This document shows, in pieces, positions 44,312 to 53,099 of a stretch of 64,000 bases of DNA. The notes beneath the pieces were generated by a model. That model was not told the origin of the DNA. It ran no database searches and saw nothing but the letters and a program-made list of their open reading frames with translations. The DNA lies in contig CANLNM010000011.1 in assembly GCA_947492475.1 (NCBI GenBank), positions 19,640 through 83,639 of the forward strand, read 5' to 3'. How positions within the stretch are numbered: the stretch's first letter is position 1; each line of letters opens with the position of its first letter. This stretch comes from an uncultured Paracoccaceae bacterium (GTDB lineage: Bacteria > Pseudomonadota > Alphaproteobacteria > Rhodobacterales > Rhodobacteraceae). Made by a program: the position numbers and the translations under genes.

Positions 44312-45217
44312 TCACTCTTCGCTGTGATACACGTCTGGCGCGGGCAGTTTGGCGGGCAAGACCACACCCCAATCTGTGCCTTTCGCATCAGGCAGGCGAT
44401 TGTCATACCCATATTCCACCCACAGCTCTGCATTGCGATGCTCACACATCGCCTCAAGCCAAGTGATGCGTTCTTTGGTCCGCCCGGCATCCGGTTTCCC
44501 GGTCTCATGCATCACCGCCCTGCGATGGGCCTCGATGTAATCCTCTGAGATATGTTTATTGGCGATCATCCGCGCCAGATCATCGCAATCCTGCGTGCGC
44601 AAAGACGGGTTGGTCAAATATTTGGGCAAATGCCAGTTCAGCGTCGGCAGATCCCCAAAACGCGTCAGATATGTTTCAACGACGGGACGGATGTCTTTGT
44701 GGCTGTCGACCGCAATCTGCGCCTCTGGCAGGCTGGATTGCCATTGGCGAAACCGCAGCACCGGATTTAAGGTCCGCCCGCGCATGGCGGTGTATTGTTC
44801 AAAACTGCGCCCCATATAAGGCGAGCGGTTTTTCAGGAAAATGCGGAAATTTTGCTTCATGCTTTGGGAATAATCCCCAAAGGCAAATTCACTGAACGGA
44901 CGCACAAAGGCCTGAATATGGATGGCAACGCCCAGGTTTTTGGCGGCCTGACGCAGGCCAACCGCGCCTTCGCCTTGGGTATAGAGGTCTTCGTGGGACA
45001 GGATCATCCGGTCATGTCCATCAAACAGCGCCTCTAACTGGGCTGTATCACAGGTGCCAATATCGCGGCCATTGCCGGGATGGCCCTGACCGGGGCTGTC
45101 ATGGGGGTAACTGATCCCAGCGGCGGCCAATGTCGCCTGATTTTGCAGCAACACCCGCTGCAGATAGGTTGACCCGGATTTGGGCATCCCAATGTGTAAA
45201 AACAGATGTCGGGTCAT
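44312..45217 (-). CDS. sulfotransferase-like P-loop protein
   Basis: A 301-residue protein. The N-terminus FLHIGMPKSGSTYLQRVLL (residues 6-24) is a clear PAPS-type loop. HIQAFVRPFSEFAFGDY aligns with the 3'-phosphate segment but has Phe where a Ser usually follows the Arg, so activity is less certain than for the others. It overlaps the end of the upstream GT2-WsaF fusion gene by four bases. The fusion protein and this enzyme may act on the same sugar. Confidence 0.75.
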   Translation of the reverse strand: MTRHLFLHIGMPKSGSTYLQRVLLQNQATLAAAGISYPHDSPGQGHPGNGRDIGTCDTAQLEALFDGHDRMILSHEDLYTQGEGAVGLRQAAKNLGVAIHIQAFVRPFSEFAFGDYSQSMKQNFRIFLKNRSPYMGRSFEQYTAMRGRTLNPVLRFRQWQSSLPEAQIAVDSHKDIRPVVETYLTRFGDLPTLNWHLPKYLTNPSLRTQDCDDLARMIANKHISEDYIEAHRRAVMHETGKPDAGRTKERITWLEAMCEHRNAELWVEYGYDNRLPDAKGTDWGVVLPAKLPAPDVYHSEE

Positions 45218-47649
45218 GCTGGGGCCTTTTGGTTAGGGCGGGCCGACGTTTCGACGCCAGAGCTCACATCAGACATAGTGGCCAGTGCGATCTGCCCGCT
45301 TAGCTGTGTTGCCAACTGGGTCATCATATCCTCCATCGTCAGCCCCAAAGCCCCTAGATCAATGGCCCGATCCGCCGGGGCCACATCGCCGGCGCGCCAG
45401 GCCTGCGCCAGACCTTCGGCCAGTGCTTCGGGGGTGGGGGCAACCGATGTGATAGCCCCGCTGAGGCGGCTCAGATCTTTGGGACCAAAATGATTGGTCA
45501 CCACCCGCACACCAGACGCCGCCATTTCCAACGGCGGATGGCTGGGATGGGGCGAATACATCAGCGACAGGCCCAGATCGACGCTCAGCAGGTAATCCGG
45601 GTAATCGTCCCAAGGCAATTTGCCCAGCGAACTCACCTGCACCTGATTGGGCAGAGAGACCGGATCATGGGGCAGGCCCATCGACACAATTTCGATGTCA
45701 TCCGGTGTCAAATCCAAATCGCGCACAAACAGCGCCAATGCCTCAACCGCCATGGGGAACATGTTGCGCGCCACTTCGGGACGTCCATAAAGCGCCAGAC
45801 GTTTGGGCCCGGACCGTTTGGGGCGCAGACCCGACGCGTAACGGTCGATGTCGATTGACGGGCGAAACGCCAACGGCTGTGCGGCCGCATCGGCAAATGC
45901 AAACCCTTGCTGCGCGAAATAATCCCGCAGATAGGTTGTGTTGAACACCGGCTGAACATCCATGTCATAGCTGGCCATGGCATCGGCAAATTCTGTGCCC
46001 CATGCATAGAAATTCGGCTCAAAGTCCTGCAACAGATAGATCGGGCGGGACTGGCGATAGCCATATTGTGCGATCAGATCGCGCGCCACATGTGCCGTCC
46101 ACCAGGCGGTGACCAAAAACAGATCATCCGAATGGGATGGCAGCGACACGCCACTGCCCTGCCCGTCTCCCATCACGCCACAGCCCAGCGATAGGCGGGC
46201 TTGGGCACCGGCATCCGCATCAGCGTTGCTCAGGCGGCCCAGCACGAACCGGCGCGACGCGTCCAGCGATGCGATTGGCAGATCACAGGCAATCAGCCGG
46301 ACCCGATAGCCCCGTGCAGCCAGCCCAATGCCGATATCAATCGCCGTGGCAATGCCCGCAAACACCTCGGTTGGGTTCAGCGTGGGCACCAGCACATTGA
46401 TGGAGGGGGCGGTCGCCTCTAGGCGCGGGGTCCAGGACGGGCGTTTGCGTTCATCCACAAAGCTTTCAGCATCCTGCATTTTGCCCTTGCTGTCAGAGGC
46501 TGATATATTGGCCCCTGTCCAGGTCAATTCGGGCTGGCCAGTGATGTCCAGATGCGGGGGCTCCACCCCCGGCGACATGGAATACAGCCGCTGATCAAAG
46601 GCATCCAACCGCTGATACAACCCCTCGCCCATGGCTTTGCGCAAGGCCCAGACCTGACGCCCAACACAGGTAATGCCCTGCCCAACCGCCATACGTGCCG
46701 GGGAAAACCGCCCGCGCAGCCCGTATTTCAACGCATCCATGAAATGCGCAGTTCCGACACTGCGCCGGCGCAAATACGGACGCAACGCCGCCATATCAAC
46801 CTGCGCCGCCGGAATGCTGCCCACGGCCACGGCCTGCGCCACACGGGCCTGCACGCTGCGGCCCAGATACCGCGCCAACCCATAGCCTGCGGCTTCTCGG
46901 CGCATCCATTGCATGTCCAGACGGGATCGGGCCGGGCGGCCCCCCTGCCCGGTTCGATCAACTGCGCCAATCGCGTTTGCATCATGCTGACGATAATCCA
47001 CCAGCGGATCAGTGATCAGCGCCACACGTCCCGTGGCCGCGGCCAGCAGGCCCAGCCACAGATCGTGGTAATAATGCACCCCCGATTGCGGCGGAAAAGG
47101 CAGCGCCAGCGCCACCAATTCCCGCCGGAATGTCGCTGTCATCCCGGTGATGTTGTTGCGATAGAGCAGCCCGCGCAGCCCCGGATTGGGGTGGCGTTTT
47201 TCAAAGGCAAACATCGAAGGCTGACGCTGTGCGCCCTGCGCATCCACCAGCCGCGCATCCGAATGGGCCAGCATCACATCTGGGTCGCGCAGCGCAGCCA
47301 CCCCCCGCGCCAGCCGGGTATCGTGCCAGATGTCGTCCTGATCCGACAGGGCAATCAGGTCGCCCTCAGATGTCACATCCAGCGCCCGCGACAGGCCCGC
47401 CTCAAAGGCGCGCACCGAATCCAGCGATTGCGTGGGTTCCACCAGATCAAAGCGCAGGCCCGCCTCTTGGGCCAATGTGGTCGCCAATGGCCCTGATTCC
47501 CGATCCGCAATCACCATGACCACCTGTTCGGGGGGATGGCTTTGTGCGGCGATCGACATCAATTGCGCCTTTAGGTGCTCGGGAACCGGGCGAAACACCG
47601 CCAAAACAACACAGATCGCAGGGGACGGGGCAGATTGGGTCATACACAT
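45214..47649 (-). CDS. bifunctional glycosyltransferase: GT2 domain fused to WsaF-like GT-B domain
   Basis: An 811-residue protein with two transferase parts. Residues about 10-330 form a GT2 domain: ICVVLAVFRPVPEHLKAQL, LIALSDQDDIW (DxD-like) and RNNITGMTATFRREL. Residues about 420-800 form a GT-B domain of the WsaF rhamnosyltransferase type: INVLVPTLNPTEVFAG, PIYLLQDFEPNFYAWG and LGLSLMYSPHPSHPPLEMA. WsaF-type enzymes use dTDP-rhamnose, which fits the rml genes on this replicon. A fusion of this kind could build a two-sugar unit. The start may be 47649 or the Met two codons later; neither has a strong ribosome site. Confidence 0.85.
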   Translation of the reverse strand: MCMTQSAPSPAICVVLAVFRPVPEHLKAQLMSIAAQSHPPEQVVMVIADRESGPLATTLAQEAGLRFDLVEPTQSLDSVRAFEAGLSRALDVTSEGDLIALSDQDDIWHDTRLARGVAALRDPDVMLAHSDARLVDAQGAQRQPSMFAFEKRHPNPGLRGLLYRNNITGMTATFRRELVALALPFPPQSGVHYYHDLWLGLLAAATGRVALITDPLVDYRQHDANAIGAVDRTGQGGRPARSRLDMQWMRREAAGYGLARYLGRSVQARVAQAVAVGSIPAAQVDMAALRPYLRRRSVGTAHFMDALKYGLRGRFSPARMAVGQGITCVGRQVWALRKAMGEGLYQRLDAFDQRLYSMSPGVEPPHLDITGQPELTWTGANISASDSKGKMQDAESFVDERKRPSWTPRLEATAPSINVLVPTLNPTEVFAGIATAIDIGIGLAARGYRVRLIACDLPIASLDASRRFVLGRLSNADADAGAQARLSLGCGVMGDGQGSGVSLPSHSDDLFLVTAWWTAHVARDLIAQYGYRQSRPIYLLQDFEPNFYAWGTEFADAMASYDMDVQPVFNTTYLRDYFAQQGFAFADAAAQPLAFRPSIDIDRYASGLRPKRSGPKRLALYGRPEVARNMFPMAVEALALFVRDLDLTPDDIEIVSMGLPHDPVSLPNQVQVSSLGKLPWDDYPDYLLSVDLGLSLMYSPHPSHPPLEMAASGVRVVTNHFGPKDLSRLSGAITSVAPTPEALAEGLAQAWRAGDVAPADRAIDLGALGLTMEDMMTQLATQLSGQIALATMSDVSSGVETSARPNQKAPA

Positions 47650-47963
47650 ACTTTTGTTTGGACAGGGGCGCCCCTGCCAAGGTCTTGGGGTGGTGGTGCA
47701 GAACCGGCCATCCCCTTTTGTTTGGGTCTAACCAGCCACGCCGAGCGCTGCAACGGCCTTGGCCGGGCTGTTATGCGGTTTTCCGCCCGCCCGATCCCCG
47801 CAATTCGTCACAAGAGCCTTTTCCTTGCCGCAAAGCCGCCCAAGACCTGACATGGAGCTCGGCCAAAGTTCGGGCGACCTATCTTTGCCTCGACCTCTCT
47901 TTGTTGAGGTCTACGCTTCCCTAACAGGGCCCCGACGGCCCCGCCAAAAATCCGGAGTTCCCT
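47650..47963. promoter_or_regulatory. divergent region between GT fusion gene and serralysin gene
   Basis: This 314-base gap holds no supported gene. A perfect 14-base palindrome CAGGGGCGCCCCTG lies at 47663-47676, 14 bases from the GT fusion start. A GC-rich inverted repeat (GGGCC/GGCCC) lies just before the serralysin start, which has GGAG in a normal place. Promoters for both directions must be here. Confidence 0.35.
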
Positions 47964-50510
47964 ATGTGCCAGATGTGTGTCCTGCTTCCTGACCAAACCA
48001 CGTCCGCGTTGCACAACCCGTCTTTGACGGTGTCAGCGGCCAGCACATTGGGCATTGCAGACACGACGGAAACAACAGATGCGGCCGGATCGATCAGCAC
48101 CACCTATGACATGGCGGTTGGTGATCGCTTTGCCGGTGAAATCAGTTCTGGCAGTGACAGCGATTGGATTGCCGTCGAACTGGAAGCCGGGCAAAGCTAT
48201 GTGTTCACGGCCTTTGGCACCGGGGGATCGTCGGCTGGGATCAGTGACACAACCCTGACCCTGTTCAGCAGTTCGGGCACCTTTCGCGCCAACAATGACG
48301 ACGCGGATTCTGGCAATTACTTTTCCCAGATCGAATATACGGCCACATCAACCGACACCTATTATATCGCCGTTGGTGGCTATGGGACCGCCACGGGTGA
48401 TTACGCGCTGGAACTGGCCACAGATCATTTCACCGTGGACGATGTTGTCACGCAGATCACCGAATTTGGCTGGGGCATCCGCAGCCCCATCCGGCTGGAT
48501 GCCAGCACCGGCGACACAATCGATGTCTATCTGGATGCGCTGACCGCGGACGGCCAGCAATTGGCCAGTTGGGCGCTTGAGGCCTGGGGCACGGTTATGG
48601 GTGTCACATTCCGCGAAGTGGCCAATTCGGCCAATGCCGAGATCCTGTTTGACGACAACCAGTCCGGCGCCTTTGCCGGGCCAGATTCCCTGAACCCTGT
48701 CACCGGGATCATTTCCCAATCCAGCGTCAATGTGTCCACCAGCTGGCTGTCCAGCTATGGCACCACAATCGACAGCTATTCCTATCTGACCTATCTGCAT
48801 GAAATCGGCCATGCGCTGGGGTTGATGCATTCGGGCAATTACAACGGATCGGCCACCTTTGGCGTCGACAATCATTTCGACAATGACAGCTATCAGATGA
48901 CGGTCATGTCCTATTTTGGCATCGACGAAGCCGGGCTGGGCGATGACCTGTTGGCTGCCACGCCAATGATTGCCGATGTGGCCGCGATCTGGGGCCTATA
49001 TGGCACCCCGGTTTCTGTCGAAGGCGGCGACACCACGTGGTTTGCCAATGCCACCGTGTCGGGCACGATGGGCGTGGTGATGGGCTATATCTTTGATGGG
49101 GATACCGCTGACAGCGACATCTACCAAGGCGGGGCCTTGGCGTTGACGGTCACGGATACGGGCGGCACAGACACGTTTGATCTGTCCAGCGTCGGCTATG
49201 ATCAAAGCGTGGACATGCGCAGCGAAGCCATATCGGACATTGGCGGTTATGACGGCAATGTGGTGATCGCGCGCGACACCGTGATCGAAAACTATATCGG
49301 CGGCAATGGACGTGACACGGTGATCGGCAATGCGGCCGACAACCACATCGACGGCAATTCCGGCAACGACACCCTGACCGGGGGCGCGGGCAATGACACG
49401 ATCATCGGCGGCGCAGGCACGGATACGGCCCTGCTGGATGTGGCAAGTGATACCATCACGGTTGCTGATCTGGGCACCGGAATCGAAATCATATCGGCGC
49501 TGGGGACCGATCTGTTTTCAGGCATTGAGCGGTTCACGTTCAGCGACGCCACCCTTAGCCTGGCCGAGGTTCTGGCGCTGATCCCTGATGCGCTGTCCAC
49601 CCAAACCGGGACATCTGGCAATGACGTTCTGACCGGCACATCCGGGCGCGACGAATTGATTGGCGATGCCGGTGACGATCGTTTGGAAGGCGGCGCAGGC
49701 GATGACCGCCTGATTGGTGGCGATGGCAATGACGGCCTGAAAGGGCAGGATGGCGACGATTACATCGAAGGCGGCGCCGGACATGACCGCCTGCCGGGCG
49801 AAGCCGGAAACGACACAATCTATGGCGGCGATGGCAATGATGCGCTTGGCGGCGGGGATGGCGATGACCGGCTGTTTGGCGGCGACGGCAATGATCGTCA
49901 TGGCGGCGGCGACGGCAATGATTACATCGAAGGCGGCAACGGCAATGACGGCATCGCGGGCGGCGCAGACACGGATACGCTCTATGGGGGGGCTGGCGAT
50001 GACCGCGTGGCCGGGTCCTATGGCAGCGACTTTACCTATGGCGGGGATGGCAATGACCGCATGGGCGGGGGCTATGGCCATGACACGATCCGCGCAGGCG
50101 AAGGCAACGACATCGTTGGCGCAGGCCATGGCAATGACACCGTTTACGGCGATGGCGGCAATGACCTGCTGAACACAGCTGACGGCGATGATGTGATCTA
50201 TGGCGGCACCGGGGATGACACGTTGAATGGCGGCAGCGGTGACGATCTGATATATGGGGGCGCAGGGGCTGACCTGTTCAAATTCTACAGCCCACAGAGC
50301 GGCGAAGTGGACACAATCGGCGATTTTGAAACCGGGGTTGATACGCTATCGCTGCGCTTTGTCAGTGGCAGTGACGACGCCACCCGATTTGCCAGCCTCG
50401 ACATTGATGCCATCGGCAATGACACCCATATTTCATGGCGCGGCCAGACCGTGATCCTAGAAGGCGTCGCGCCAACATCCCTCACGGTGGATGACTTTGA
50501 CTTTGTGTAG
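47964..50510 (+). CDS. serralysin-like zinc metalloprotease with RTX repeats
   Basis: An 848-residue secreted protease of the M10B type. A PPC-like beta domain occupies about residues 45-155. The catalytic domain has the zinc motif HEIGHALGLMH (279-289) and the Met-turn MSYFG (315-319). From about residue 420, glycine-rich RTX nonapeptide repeats bind calcium. The last about 80 residues (from GADLFKFYSPQSGEVDTIGD) form the type I secretion signal region. There is no Sec signal; the protein starts MCQMC. The ABC/MFP secretion genes it needs are not in the window. Its repeats and C-terminus are closely related to those of the RTX protein at 53784-56477. Confidence 0.92.
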   Translation: MCQMCVLLPDQTTSALHNPSLTVSAASTLGIADTTETTDAAGSISTTYDMAVGDRFAGEISSGSDSDWIAVELEAGQSYVFTAFGTGGSSAGISDTTLTLFSSSGTFRANNDDADSGNYFSQIEYTATSTDTYYIAVGGYGTATGDYALELATDHFTVDDVVTQITEFGWGIRSPIRLDASTGDTIDVYLDALTADGQQLASWALEAWGTVMGVTFREVANSANAEILFDDNQSGAFAGPDSLNPVTGIISQSSVNVSTSWLSSYGTTIDSYSYLTYLHEIGHALGLMHSGNYNGSATFGVDNHFDNDSYQMTVMSYFGIDEAGLGDDLLAATPMIADVAAIWGLYGTPVSVEGGDTTWFANATVSGTMGVVMGYIFDGDTADSDIYQGGALALTVTDTGGTDTFDLSSVGYDQSVDMRSEAISDIGGYDGNVVIARDTVIENYIGGNGRDTVIGNAADNHIDGNSGNDTLTGGAGNDTIIGGAGTDTALLDVASDTITVADLGTGIEIISALGTDLFSGIERFTFSDATLSLAEVLALIPDALSTQTGTSGNDVLTGTSGRDELIGDAGDDRLEGGAGDDRLIGGDGNDGLKGQDGDDYIEGGAGHDRLPGEAGNDTIYGGDGNDALGGGDGDDRLFGGDGNDRHGGGDGNDYIEGGNGNDGIAGGADTDTLYGGAGDDRVAGSYGSDFTYGGDGNDRMGGGYGHDTIRAGEGNDIVGAGHGNDTVYGDGGNDLLNTADGDDVIYGGTGDDTLNGGSGDDLIYGGAGADLFKFYSPQSGEVDTIGDFETGVDTLSLRFVSGSDDATRFASLDIDAIGNDTHISWRGQTVILEGVAPTSLTVDDFDFV

Positions 50511-50596
50511 GGGTGGGGCACGGCAGTAAAGACCACCTCGACAGGGGATATTCCGCATGATTGTCTTTGATGAGACAAAACATGAAAGGATCTATG

Positions 50597-50830
50597 ATGC
50601 CTTGCGGTGAAAACCTGGTTTGGGTGAACTTTCTCTTTTGGCCGGGCGCATTGTTGACCTGCTACCTCGTCGCAAAACACAATGATTTCGGGCTACGCCA
50701 AACGTTTCTCGCGGCGGTTGGAGCCCGAAACTATCAACGCTCTCCTTTGATCAATCTGGCTTTGGCGGCAACATTGCTGGGATCAGTCGGCTTGGCGGCT
50801 TGGATCATTCAAACATGCCCATCTGGATAA
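50597..50830 (+). CDS. small hypothetical membrane protein
   Basis: A 77-residue reading frame with two hydrophobic segments (VWVNFLFWPGALLTCYLVA and LINLALAATLLGSVGLAAW). AAGG lies 7 bases before ATG 50597; further in-frame starts exist at 50561, 50570, 50582 and 50594. No family is recognised. It lies between the serralysin gene and the convergent KpsM-like gene. It could be real or a chance frame, since nothing else fills this 329-base interval. Confidence 0.4.
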   Translation: MPCGENLVWVNFLFWPGALLTCYLVAKHNDFGLRQTFLAAVGARNYQRSPLINLALAATLLGSVGLAAWIIQTCPSG

Positions 50831-50839
50831 GCGGCCCAA

Positions 50840-51670
50840 TCAATTGTTGATAATATCCCGGTGGTAGCGTCGTAAAAACAGCAACCCCAGCGCCAGTGTG
50901 ATGCCGCCAATCGCCCAGACATAGCCCGGCGACACATAGGCCGCGTCATAGGTCACATAGACCCCTTTGCGGACCTGTCCGATCACATGCACCAGCGGAT
51001 TCCACCACAGCCAATCCTGATACGGCTGCGGAATGTCATCAAACAGGAAAAAGATCCCCGAAATGAAAAACAAAGGCCGGGTCAGGATCGCCCAGACCCG
51101 TTCCCAATTGGGATAGGTCGCCATCAAATAACAGTTCAGCGTTCCAATCCCCGCCCCCAGCCAAAACGCCATCGCCAATCCATGCGCAATCATCGGCAGG
51201 TCCAGAATAACCCGCAAATCAAAGATCTGGATCAGCCCCAGCAACACAAAAGCCACAACCATGATCTGCGTCAGCACGTTCAGCAGGAACCGGGCCAACA
51301 GCGCGTCCAGATAGGTCACGCCGGGATAAAACAGCAATTGTTTGGAAAACCGCAGCGACTGCGCCACCTTTTGGTTGATGTCCAGATAGCCGGTAAACGG
51401 CAGCATACCCGTGGCATAAAACAGCGGAAAACTGGTGCCCAATGACGGCGCCCGCAGCGCCAGTGAAAACACCAGCGACAACAGCATAACGGCCGCAACA
51501 GGCTCTAATATAGCCCAAACATAGCCCATCGCACTGCGCCCATAGGTCGTGGACATTTCCCGAATGAACAATGCCCCCACCGTGCGCGACGTGCGAAACC
51601 GCACCGGCCGCGTTTTTGGCAAAGGCGGCAAAGAGACGCTCGGTTGGGCCGGATCGGGGGGAACAGACAT
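50840..51670 (-). CDS. KpsM-like polysaccharide ABC exporter permease
   Basis: A 276-residue inner-membrane permease of the ABC-2 type used for capsule and polysaccharide export. The N-terminal interfacial helix carries ALFIREMSTTYGRSAMGYVW. Six transmembrane segments follow, with PLFYATGMLPFTGYLDINQ and WWNPLVHVIGQVR as further family blocks. The start at 51670 places 35 residues before the REM motif; the longer frame to 52006 runs antisense into the KpsE-like gene and is rejected. It is encoded divergently from its partners KpsE and KpsT, with only 42 bases between the starts. Confidence 0.9.
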   Translation of the reverse strand: MSVPPDPAQPSVSLPPLPKTRPVRFRTSRTVGALFIREMSTTYGRSAMGYVWAILEPVAAVMLLSLVFSLALRAPSLGTSFPLFYATGMLPFTGYLDINQKVAQSLRFSKQLLFYPGVTYLDALLARFLLNVLTQIMVVAFVLLGLIQIFDLRVILDLPMIAHGLAMAFWLGAGIGTLNCYLMATYPNWERVWAILTRPLFFISGIFFLFDDIPQPYQDWLWWNPLVHVIGQVRKGVYVTYDAAYVSPGYVWAIGGITLALGLLFLRRYHRDIINN

Positions 51671-51712
51671 GACGGGAACTGGCGCCTTTAGAATAGATTT
51701 GCTAAGCCTTCG

Positions 51713-53092
51713 GTGAACTCCCCCAAGATGAAGGGCAGACAGGTGGAAGACAAGGCCTCGCAGGTTGAAGGCGCGCGCCCCCAAAGTGAGGCCCCCTTGA
51801 CCGAGCAGCAAAAACGCGAACGGCAGATCGCCCGTGTTCAGGCCCGTGCCGAAGGGCGCGAAGAAGAATGGCTTGCTCAGAACCCGCCCCCTGCCCCGCC
51901 AAAGCCCGCGCCGCAACCCGCATCGGTTGTCGCCGGTGTCCCAACCCAAGCCGAGGTCGAAGCCGCCGCGCCCCCTGCGCAACCCGCCTTTGGTCGGCGG
52001 CGGCATTTCCGTCAGGTGATGTTTTTTCTACAGCTTGTGATCCTGCCCTGCCTGATCAGCGGCTGGTATCTGTTTTTTGTGGCACAGGACCAATATGCCA
52101 GCCATGTCGGTTTTTCTGTGCGCAAAGAAGAGACCAGCTCGGCCATTGAAATTCTGGGGGGCATCACCGAATTATCCGGGTCCTCGGCAAACGACACCAC
52201 CATCCTGTTTGAATTCATCCAAAGTCAGAACATGGTGCGCGCCGTGTCTGACAAACTGGATCTGCGCGCGGCCTATCACCGTCCGGGGGATCCTATTTTT
52301 TCCTTGCCGGATGATCAGCGGATCGAAGCGCTGACCAATTATTGGCACCGCATGGTTGATGTGTTCTTTGATCGATCCTCTGGTTTGATCGAAATCCGGG
52401 TGCGCGCCTTTACCCCCGAGGACAGCCACGCCATTGCCGTGGCCATCTTTGAGGAAAGCAACCGCACCATTAACGCCCTGTCGGCCATCGCCCGTGACGA
52501 CACCACCCGTTATGCCCGAGAAGAGCTGGATCACGCGATCGAACGGCTGAAACAAGCCCGCACTGCTGTGACCGAATTCCGCATCCGCACACAGGTGGTT
52601 GACCCCGCAGCTGACATTCAGGGCCGCATGGGCTTGGTCAACACGTTGCAGGCCCAATTGGCCGAAGCCGTCATTGATCTGGATCTGCTGCGCCAGTCCA
52701 GCCGCGACGACGACCCAAGGGTCATTCAGGCCCAACGCCGTGTTGCGGTCATTCAGGACCGCATTTCGGCAGAACGGTCCCGGTTTTCAGAATCCGCCAC
52801 CGCCTCAGAAGAAGACCTGGCCTATTCCCGGATCGTATCGGAATACGAAGCCTTGGCCGTGGATCAGAAATTCGCCGAAGAAGCCTATGTCGGGGCATTG
52901 GCCAGTTTTGATGCCGCCACCGCCGCCGCCCAAAGGCAATCCCGCTATCTGGCAACCTACATAGAGCCTACCCTGCCCGAAACGCCCCTTTATCCGCGTC
53001 GTTGGGTCTTGCTTGCGACCATCTTTGGCGCGCTCTTTACCGGCTGGTCGATCCTGACAATGATCTATTATTCATTGCGCGACCGGCGCTAA
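51713..53092 (+). CDS. KpsE/BexC-like capsule export inner-membrane protein
   Basis: A 459-residue PCP-3-type co-polymerase/adaptor that links an ABC polysaccharide exporter to the outer membrane. About 100 N-terminal residues are charged then Pro/Ala-rich and cytosolic. TM1 is near 101-125 (QVMFFLQLVILPCLISGWYLFF). The periplasmic part starts YASHVGFSVRKEETSSAIE, continues into long coiled coil (about 250-400), and TM2 lies near the C-terminus. GTG 51713 or ATG 51728 may be the start. The KpsT-like ATPase follows eight bases later. Confidence 0.88.
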   Translation: MNSPKMKGRQVEDKASQVEGARPQSEAPLTEQQKRERQIARVQARAEGREEEWLAQNPPPAPPKPAPQPASVVAGVPTQAEVEAAAPPAQPAFGRRRHFRQVMFFLQLVILPCLISGWYLFFVAQDQYASHVGFSVRKEETSSAIEILGGITELSGSSANDTTILFEFIQSQNMVRAVSDKLDLRAAYHRPGDPIFSLPDDQRIEALTNYWHRMVDVFFDRSSGLIEIRVRAFTPEDSHAIAVAIFEESNRTINALSAIARDDTTRYAREELDHAIERLKQARTAVTEFRIRTQVVDPAADIQGRMGLVNTLQAQLAEAVIDLDLLRQSSRDDDPRVIQAQRRVAVIQDRISAERSRFSESATASEEDLAYSRIVSEYEALAVDQKFAEEAYVGALASFDAATAAAQRQSRYLATYIEPTLPETPLYPRRWVLLATIFGALFTGWSILTMIYYSLRDRR

Positions 53093-53099
53093 TCCCCCC

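Noticed and set aside
51671..52006. N-terminal extension of the KpsM-like protein
   Set aside because: It is low-complexity Gly/Arg sequence antisense to the KpsE-like gene. The family N-terminus is complete from 51670.
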